Source: Calliopum simillimum
Taxonomy: Eukaryota > Arthropoda > Insecta > Diptera > Lauxaniidae
NCBI GenBank assembly: GCA_951812925.1
Contig: OX638372.1
Span: 64,373,407-64,437,406 of the forward strand
Direction: 5' to 3'
DNA length: 64,000 nt
The stretch's first letter is position 1. Each line of letters opens with the position of its first letter. Positions 56,199-64,000 of this stretch are shown one piece after another. Made by a program: the position numbers and the translations under genes. The notes below the pieces were generated by a model. It had not been told where the DNA came from, did no database searches, and was given only the letters and a program-made list of their open reading frames with translations.

Positions 56199-57441
56199 AA
56201 GGTGGGCCAAATTGTATGGAGAAAATTTTATCGACCGCGGCGACCCCCCTATTTGAAAGTTCATTCAATTCTATGAATATTCGCCCATGGAACTATACTT
56301 CTGCGTTCAACTTTAGTTCGGCGCATTTTTGATCGAAAATTGTACCTTTCATCAATACTTTTTTTTATTTTCATACTAAATTTTAAAATTTTTTATAAAG
56401 ACAAAAGTAATGTCATGATATGTTTTGGCTGGTATTCTGTCAGTAATCAATAAAATTGGGTTCTGTTTTTACGAACACTACCCGATAGCGTGAAATTGAT
56501 TACACTTATTCCAAAAAAAAAATATCGGTCAAATTATATATATTTATTATAAACGATTCATATTTTTACATAGATTTTTGGTATATTTTCTGTAAAATTA
56601 AAAAAAGCGGCTAATTTATTTCCTAAAACTGCCACTAAATGTTGCCCTGGAAAAAAAAGAATGTCAGATTCGGCATCCTAGCATCCAAAAACACTTTTTG
56701 GTTGGTGTTTCGATTGAGAAATCTATGTTATAATATGAATCGTTTATAATAAATCGGTTATCTGACCGATATAATTTTTTGGAATAAATGTAATCAATTC
56801 CACGCTATTAAGTAAAGTGTTCGTAAAAACAGAACCCAATTTTATTGATTACTGACAGAACACCAGCCAAAACATTATGATATTACTTTTGTCTCTATAG
56901 GAATTTTGAAAACTAAGCATAAAAATAAATATTAAACGCAAGGTAAAATTTTCAATCGAAAATGCGCCGAACTAAAGTTGAACGTAGAGGTATGGTTCTT
57001 TGGGCAAATATTCATAGAATTGAATGAACTTTCAGCCTAGGTTGGTGTTTTGTTTGAAAAAATTCATCCAAAAATATGAATCGTTTATTTTGAAAGTCGG
57101 CCATAATAATCGGCTATTTGACCCATATTACTTTTGTAAATAAATAGCATCAATTCCACACTATCAAGTAAACTTTTTATGTAAACAGAACCCAATTTAA
57201 TTGATTACTGACAGACTACCAGCCAGATCATATAATGACATTACTTTTGTCTTTATAAAAATTTTTAAAATTTTGTATGATAATAAAAAAAAATATTGAT
57301 GAAAGGTACAATTTTCGATCAGAAATGCGCCGAACTAAAGTTGAACGCAGAAGTATAGTTCCTTGGGCAAATATTCATAGAATTGAATGAACTTTCACGT
57401 AGGGGGTAGCCGAGATCAGTTTTCAAATCGGCCCAACCTAA
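56199..57441. mobile_element. 1.24-kb inverted-repeat MITE made of three related units
   Basis: TTAAGGTGGGCCAAAT at the left is mirrored by GATTTGAAAA-side GGCCCAACCTAA at the right, flanked by (AT)n on both sides. The unit with CTTTAGTTCGGCGCATTT, TCTATGAATATT.GCCCA and AGTAATCAAT.AAATTGGGTT occurs once forward (56226-56590) and twice inverted (about 56700-57045 and 57046-57440). Non-coding. The TA-rich flanks fit a Tc1/mariner-type TA target. It abuts the start of P copy B. Confidence 0.8.
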
Positions 57442-57444
57442 TAT

Positions 57445-58140
57445 ATATATATATATGAATTACTTATTTGTTTTTTTTTTATATTTTCCTTATTAAATTG
57501 TACTGAAAATGAAATAAAAAGTTAAAAAATGTTTCAATTCGACACTTTTTTTTCCTCTCTTGATTTTTGAAGCTTATTATGGTGGTTTGGAACCTCCTAA
57601 TCACGAATCTGGACTTGGTTTCTTTCCATCACGTCAGAATTTTGAGATATCCCAGTTTTCATAACCTCAAAAATAATGGAAAATAGTGTGTTTTCCACTG
57701 TTATTTTAAATTTTCTCAAAATTCGGACGTGATAGAGCAATTCTGTAAACGGATTTGGGCTCAGCATCAAAAAATACATTAAAAAGCTCTCTCGTGATTT
57801 TAAGAGGGGTACCCTTGTTCGTCTGTGCAGCATTTGAAAACTTATTAATTCAATCGTTTATACTTACGTACTCTTCAATATCACGCCTAAAATACTCAAT
57901 GCTCCCCGTACGATCAAGATAAATGTTATACATAATTTCATCCAGATATCAAGTTTTATAATGCAGATCAAGTAAGTAGATATGCGTTTTTTTTTTTTTT
58001 TTTGTTTATGGTATGTTTTCTTTGCATACCGAGCGCACCGTACTTTCATTCGATTACCCTTATTGTCAAGACAAATCTGTCGGAATATCAGGCGGACATA
58101 TGCTGTTAATATGGTTTCAATATACTTACTGGTATAGGCG
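57445..58140. other. AT-rich DNA without recognised features
   Basis: Nothing identified. Confidence 0.4.
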
Positions 58141-58179
58141 TAGGAGCGACTCAAATAAAATTTTCTATTATTTTGAGTT

Positions 58180-58345
58180 TTTTTTTTATATGAGGGGTAC
58201 AACGCCCCCTTGTCCTATCGATCCCATATTTCTTATAAATGTGTTGGAGCACCAAAAAAAACATCTGGGGCAAATATGGTTTTGATACGTTCAGTAGTAT
58301 AGGCGTGGTAGTCTTGAATATACAAAAAAGGCACTTAAATAAAAC
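58180..58345. repeat. R2-like box fragment
   Basis: ATGAGGGGTACAACGCCCCC then TTGTCCTATCG near 58190 resembles one R2 module. Other R2 landmarks are absent. Confidence 0.4.
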
Positions 58346-58380
58346 TTGAATCACCGAAAATTGTGACGTGCTGGAATTTT

Positions 58381-59383
58381 TTCATTATTTTTCTCGCAAT
58401 AAGCACACTGAAATCTATAGAAATCGCTTTTTAAAACTTAGAGAGGAAAACCCATGCAGGACTGTGTAATTAATATTTGTAATCGAACCCTTACTCATCA
58501 GCTGACTTCTGAACTCAGTTAGTTGTCACCATCAAATATTTACACATGTTAGGTACGGGGGTATTGTTGACATTACTCCATTACTGAAATTAAGATATCT
58601 GTTAATTTATTTTGTCCACCTAGCTAGTTCTACGTGAAACACTGTGAGACAGCGGGTGTACTAAGAATTTGTTAAAAAATTAAACTTTTTTCCGTTACCA
58701 TTGCTTTTCCAAGCATTTTTATACGGAGTTACTTTTTATTATTTTCATTTCTGTTGTATGCTTTGGCATTATCCTTCATTGCTAATCTCCTTGGTTATAT
58801 TTTTTTGGAATAATCTGAAGTGTTGACACATTTTCATTTAAGTTAATGTTGATGTTCTTTTTTATTGATTAAATTGTTAATATTTTTATAACAACTCAAG
58901 GTTCAAATTTTCGTATTTCTTTTTTGTCGATATTTTTTGTATTTCTTAATATTATTGGGAATGTGCTGCAAAAATTCATTACGCTGTGTACGTAAACAAA
59001 TTTTACCATCATTATGAATTCAAAATTTTTTTTTATTTCACATTTAGTAGAGAGAAGACATTTTGGTTATTTAAATCAACCATCTGGATTTTACATGATT
59101 CCTGCAAAGCAAAATTCAATTCATTTGTCTAGAGCACAGCTCTATATTATTTGCTTTATTTTGAATGCGAAGACAATAAGTAAATCTTTTCTCGTATTCC
59201 ACCAAATATAGTTTTATCTAATTTTAGTTAATAAACTTCCAATGCAGCATTTTCTCTACATTCCTTTCTAAAACTTTTGGTTTTGCAACGAACATTTTGT
59301 GCACCATTTGGCTCAAAATTAATTCATTTTTAGATTTCCCTTTGAAATTTTCCTTAAAAGAGCAGTAAAACTGTCTTAATTGG
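58381..59383. other. AT-rich DNA without recognised features
   Basis: Nothing identified on either strand. Confidence 0.4.
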
Positions 59384-59391
59384 GAACATTA

Positions 59392-59711
59392 TAGAGCTAG
59401 GCAAAAATTAGGCCCGGCCCGGCACGAACACGAAACAAGCACTTGAAAAAAAGCCGAGGAACAAACAAACATGCCTTACTCCATTGTCATTCTCAGCCTC
59501 ATATTTATACAAAATTTTACATATTTTTATGTAAGAACAAAATTTTTTCCAAGTTTATCCTTCCAATTTGCCAGTGACTTACGGGCTTTTGGGGTTAGGC
59601 CCGGGGCGCACGAAGCCCACACAAAGCTTGATTTCAAGGCCCGAGCTCGTAGCTGAAGAGTAAAGGCCCGCGGGCCACAAAAAAACAAAACACGGCCCGT
59701 GCCCAGCTCTA
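59392..59711. mobile_element. 320-bp GC-rich hAT-type MITE, 8-bp duplication
   Basis: TAGAGCTAGGCA at the left is mirrored by TGCCCAGCTCTA at the right, with GGCCCGGCCCGGCACG and CACGGCCCGTG just inside. Flanks are GAACATTA (59384-59391) and GAACAGTA (59712-59719), an 8-bp duplication with one mismatch. It is strikingly GC-rich compared with its surroundings and non-coding. Confidence 0.82.
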
Positions 59712-59719
59712 GAACAGTA

Positions 59720-60120
59720 GCAACTATGGCGTCATATTGTGTTGTGGCACCTAAATTTTATACGGTAATGAGCGAACTAGTAATAGAGTTTCCAGGAAAA
59801 CCACGTGTGTGCTTAAGAATTCAATGAGAGAGAGAGAGAGAGAGTGAAGCAAACAAATTTTTTAATTTAAATTTACCAAGCCTAAAATATTTTTAAAGAA
59901 AAAAATAAAATAAAACCAAAATTGTAAGCAGATGTCTATGAACTTTAATGTATGTATGTATATTAGGATGGAACGAATGTTTTTACCGATCCTGCTGAGC
60001 GAAAATCGTAAAATTTGGTAAATTTAGCGAAACTTTACCGAAAAAAGAATATATTTTTATTGCAGAACTTAAATTTTTCCGATTATGACGTTTATTGTCA
60101 AAAATAAATATTTTTGGGCC
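59720..60120. other. Non-coding stretch with a GA microsatellite
   Basis: (GA)n at 59827-59845. Nothing else recognised. Confidence 0.4.
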
Positions 60121-60140
60121 GGTAGGACTTAACGACTAGG

Positions 60141-60775
60141 ATGTAAATAGAAAAGTATATATATTCTTAATCGGCGTCACCTCCTGAGTCGATATAGACA
60201 TGTCCGTCTGTCTGGCTGAGTGGCTGGCTGTGCGTGGAAATATTTTTTACGGGAAAACTAACCATGATAATTCAATGAAATTCGGTGCGTTGGCTTCGTC
60301 GCAAAAGTTAGCTCGTGGGGTTGAAAATGAGCAAAATCGGTCCACGGACACGCCTACCCCCCATACAAAAAATATATTCAAAATATAACTTTAGGAGTAT
60401 TTTTCACAACAATTCAACCAAAATACACCTAAATACTACGTATTACTAGCGCAAGCTCTGAGCAAAAACTAGGCGAATTCGGACAAGAGGGCGTGGCACC
60501 TTTTATATAAGCAAAAGCTTTAAAACGCTATACTACAAGCGTTTTTTTAAATAATCAAACTAAATTTTACTCAGACACTAAGGACTAAAAAAGCAAGCTC
60601 TCAACAAAAACTGGGTGAAATCGGACAAGAGGGCATGGCACCTCCCATAGAAGCAAAAGCTTTAAAATGCTATACTGAAAGAGTTTTTTGGGATAATCCA
60701 ACTAAATTTCACTCAAATACTGAAGCAGTGTAGGGTATTTAATGTTTGACCAGGCCAATTGTTACACCCTTACTA
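60141..60775 (-). mobile_element. R2 dispersed repeat, near full length
   Basis: On the minus strand it starts AACTAGTAAGGGTGTAACAA and TGGCCTGGTC, carries modules with GCCACGCCCTC-type boxes, and ends with the conserved CTATATCGACTCAGGAGGTG block and a CGATTAAGAATATATATAC run (about 60150-60195). The final TATACCCTGGGTG block is lost. The matching start to the 18113 copy fixes the 5' end of the family. Confidence 0.75.
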
Positions 60776-61049
60776 GTTATTTATTCATTTTGTTAGTGTT
60801 AATTGAATAAATTTGTTTTCCAAGGTTTAAATGATGGTTTGCTCTTTTTACAGCATTTAGAAACTTTAAATTGAACTATCTCGAAATGCCATCCTTCGAC
60901 TTAGGGCGTTATTGCATGCAACGCCTGAATTGCAAAAGCAATATGTCGACAACAATGGATCACGTAACTTTTTTCATGCACTTACATGAATTTTTAAGCT
61001 TCTTATCAAGTAAACAGCAGTTTGTTTTTCACTTTTTATTGGTAACAAC

Positions 61050-61240
61050 CCCAGTGTGCCAGACGGTTCAAATCTTCGCTTTTTTATCCGTTACGGATCC
61101 GTTACTGATCCGTTGGCGGGAGAGATTCCCAAAAAATAAACGAATCGTTTTTTTTTTTTTGGAATCTCTTCCGCAAACGGATCAATAACGGATCCGTAAC
61201 GGGTAAAAAAGCGAAGATATGAACCATCTGGCACACTGGG
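61050..61240. mobile_element. 191-bp hairpin MITE
   Basis: CCCAGTGTGCCAGACGGTTC and then TCTTCGCTTTTTTA, CCGTTACGGATCCGTTA and GGAATCTC form ~80-bp arms around a T-run, mirrored to GGCACACTGGG. Non-coding. The overlapping short ORFs on both strands arise from the palindrome. Confidence 0.85.
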
Positions 61241-61244
61241 AACA

Positions 61245-63400
61245 GTTTCAAAAGTTTCACCGTTACCATAAACCACAACAGTGGGGCTATGCTTTCGTGC
61301 ATCACAATACTTTAGTTATTGTATTAACTGGGTGTTCCGTAAAGTGCATCATTTAAAATTGATGTGAAAAGTGTCGAAACACATTACATTCTCGTTTTTT
61401 TAGCAGATTATGGAGTTTTGAGACCTTCTATTTACTATTTTGATTTTTTCTATTTCGACAGTATTCTGAGTTTATCCTTGCTTCAAATTGAAAAAAGCGA
61501 TGTATTCAATCATATGGCACACTTCTAGGATAAAATGTAATTTAGCCCTGAAGATGCAAACAAATAAGGTTATTGAGTCAATCATACAGTTAGTAACAAC
61601 TACCGATTCATATATTGCTTGAATTAAATATTTCTATGCCGACTATTTTTTTATATATTTTTTTAATGCAGTTGATAGAAGTACTTATGTACATATTTCA
61701 TGAAAAAGTTTTGTTGAAAAAATCTTCAAGTCTATGAGGAAGATGAAATGCTTAAAATTACAATAGTAGAGAATTATTAATAAACTTAATGAAACGGAAT
61801 TTTCGCAAGGTCAGCATTATATCTTGTGATACAAAAAATGTTTCTTTTTCTGAAAGTCATTTAACATTTTTTTTAATACTACCGTGGTACAATCATTTAT
61901 AGATTTCGATGTGCTCTTTCAGAATTTCAACTTCGCTACCCCGAATCGTGTTCGCTCGCGCCGCCATATTGGAAAAATGCTGACTACTATGTTCAGTTTT
62001 GAATGATTTTCAAGGGAAGTCTGACGAAAAAACAGTTTGAAGATACTCTTATAGGAAATTGAACGTTCTACATAATGAATGAACAATTTTTTTTTTTTCA
62101 AAATGAATCGTTTTGGAAATGTATAGAAAAAACTTTTTTTCCAAATTTCAGGTTTGTTGCAAAAATATCTGTGGAAACCGCTTGTAACGAACCTTTCGAG
62201 AGGGAGTGAGCCTCAGAGGCGCCCACAGGTTCTGCTACACAAAATTTATATTTGCCTGGACCTCGGCTGAACAAGTGATAAATGAAAACCCTACACTTAC
62301 ATCCTGAGCTCAGAGAGCAAAAAAAATACACGCTGAACTTAATTCATTTTATATCGAGGTTTCCGACTTTTGTCGTCACACGATCTAGATCTAAAAATTT
62401 TTGGAATGTATTTTGGTATGAGCGTGGCTTTGGAATGATTGTATGATACACATATTTCTGTAAAAACCATGTAAAAAGTTGAATATATGTACAAATACAT
62501 ACAAGTGTAAATTAAAAGTTAATCTATTATTCGCTACTTTTCAAAATGTTTAAATCAAAATCGATATACTTCGAAAATGATTAAATAGGATATACATTCC
62601 AGTATGTGGTTTACTAGGTTTTACAAATTGAACTTGAGTTACTTGGCATAAAAGTTAATTCATTTTCTTACACCCGCTACTCCGTACAGTAATTAAATCA
62701 AAGCATTAATATAAAATGTAACAATTTGATAGTTTTAGTTTACTCAAGCCTAAAAATACATATTTACAAATTACAAACAACTACTTTCTGTCATCAAAAC
62801 GCACACACCTGCCAACAAGCAGACTAGAAAACTCTTCCAAGGATAATTAAACAGTTGTTGAAAACTCGCAAACCAACAAAAAGTTGAATGAAGGATGATT
62901 AGAAGCAGTGTTGCCAATGAAATTTTTCTTATGAATACTTAAAGTGTTTTCAGCTTAGTATTTAAAATTCAGATGCATAATTTATCTCTTACAATTCATA
63001 TCAATTAGGTTTTCCAAAATGTAACATTTCAATATATTCCAAGTTTGAGAATTTTAAACAAAACGGCAATAGTAATTTCAAAGACTGAATGGCTGGTAAC
63101 AAAGTAACACCACCACAATATAAGTTAAAACTATGCATTAAGTTGTTTATTGTATAAACAATAATGGCAACCACTACATGCATTTACTTATTTCTTAAAT
63201 GTTACGTGTAGTTGGCTTTTATTGGCATATGTCGTATGTATGTATATTGATGTGGTTTTTTGTTTGTCTCACATTTACTTTTAATAAAAAAGATCTAAAA
63301 GATAACGAACAGAAGAATATTTTAAGTACGGAACTAAGACATGGAATAGACTTAGAAAGGTAAAATCTCATCGAAATAAAATATTTTGAGGTGGAGCGAT
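61245..63400. other. AT-rich DNA without recognised features
   Basis: Only short chance frames are present. No RNA gene or repeat was identified. Confidence 0.4.
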
Positions 63401-64000
63401 TACACTGTTCGACACAACAAAAAACACATGAGAAAATCCAAAAAATTCTTAACGCAGACGTTAAAAAAAATATCCGTGTCTCGTGGTTTTTCTTCAGCAC
63501 GTCTTATTTTTTTTAATCGATTTTTGAAGTTTTTTTATCCACTGTACATGAAAAAAACATAAATACCTCATTCTTGTGTTAAATCGATGAATTTTACTAT
63601 ATGATCCTTACATCTGAGGTATATCATGTGTTGAGCAAACTTAAGCAGGATATTACGGGGAGTGTTTTTGTATAAAATTTTAACCCAGTACAACCCCCAC
63701 ATGAGGGTCATTTTTGCCCTTTTCTTAAAAAGGTACAAAAATGACACCTGAAATAAGGGGTATATTGAGTCAGTATGTACTACAGAAATATTTGCTATAC
63801 AATTTCACTACTAGTTGCTGAACACTAAATAAGCAAAATTTCATCCCGAAAGCAAAAAAATCGTTAAAATCAGTAAGCACCATCAATATTTTCCAAATTT
63901 CACCCTACTGTAAAACTCTAAAACTACATTTTGGACGAAACTAGTTCAAAGGGAGATCATAACGAAATAATATCTAAAATAAAAATATATCTGATATAAA
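63401..64000 (-). mobile_element. R1 foldback element, left half, runs off the window
   Basis: It starts TTACACTGTTCGACACAACA and follows the R1 arm (TGAGAAAATCC, the GACG T-run, CACGTC, ATATGATCCTTACATCTGAG, ACCCCCACATGAGGGTCATT) and then part of the R1 centre also seen at 47250-47400. It is the best-preserved R1 terminus, and TTA directly precedes CACTGTTC, consistent with a TWA target. The right half lies beyond 64000. Confidence 0.8.

Noticed and set aside
61091..61305. Paired minus- and plus-strand ORFs with the same SVTDPLL-like text
   Set aside because: The 191-bp palindrome gives the same peptide on both strands. It is a MITE, not a gene.

Overview
This window looks like nuclear DNA of an insect, most likely a higher (cyclorrhaphan) fly. 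It is very AT-rich. The recognisable host-gene remnants have short introns of roughly 50-60 bp with GT..AG ends, DRE-like (ATCGATAA) promoter motifs lie near them, and the rest is DNA transposons, foldback repeats and a Jockey-clade retrotransposon. A tephritid is a reasonable guess but is not proven. I see no bacterial-style genes, operons, rRNA, CRISPR or convincing intact tRNA.

It is mostly a graveyard of nested mobile elements. 0-7.3 kb: the end of a foldback element (R1), a ~40/120-bp minisatellite, one copy of a dispersed repeat (R2) and a possible decayed host exon on the minus strand (5.2-5.6 kb). 7.4-9.15 kb: a large hairpin whose arms carry ~150-bp direct repeats. 9.15-13.96 kb: a minus-strand Jockey-clade LINE with poly(A), a 3'UTR minisatellite, a frameshifted ORF2 and a broken ORF1, abutting the hairpin. 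14.5-20.3 kb: MITEs, a (CAAGAC)n element and R2 copies. 20.9-26.4 kb: a mariner-like (DUF4817 type) transposase split by a block that contains a 3.46-kb hAT-like element with a perfect 8-bp target duplication. 26.7-32.5 kb: GGGCGTGGC-type repeats, then a long inverted repeat with an internally deleted two-gene Harbinger inserted in one arm.

36.7-56.2 kb is the most complex part. It has two copies of a P-element-like transposon (THAP N-terminus and P transposase core). One runs forward at 39.3-40.6 kb. The other runs on the minus strand, spread over 46.1-56.2 kb and broken by two large insertions. The larger insertion (about 49.9-55.3 kb) is bounded by a 21-nt inverted repeat. It holds decayed fragments of three host housekeeping genes with promoter-like DNA and introns: C1QBP/p32, a Tango2-like fragment and RRP12. 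The smaller insertion is a ~1.3-kb near-perfect palindrome, itself broken by a foldback element with a 3-bp TAA duplication. 56.2-64 kb holds further inverted-repeat MITEs, an R2 copy and another R1 end.

No complete, intact protein-coding gene is visible. The transposase and host-gene remnants all carry stops, frameshifts or deletions, so nothing here forms a working pathway. What can be read is an insertion history. All family assignments come from reading the translated sequence and matching remembered motifs; no database search was run.
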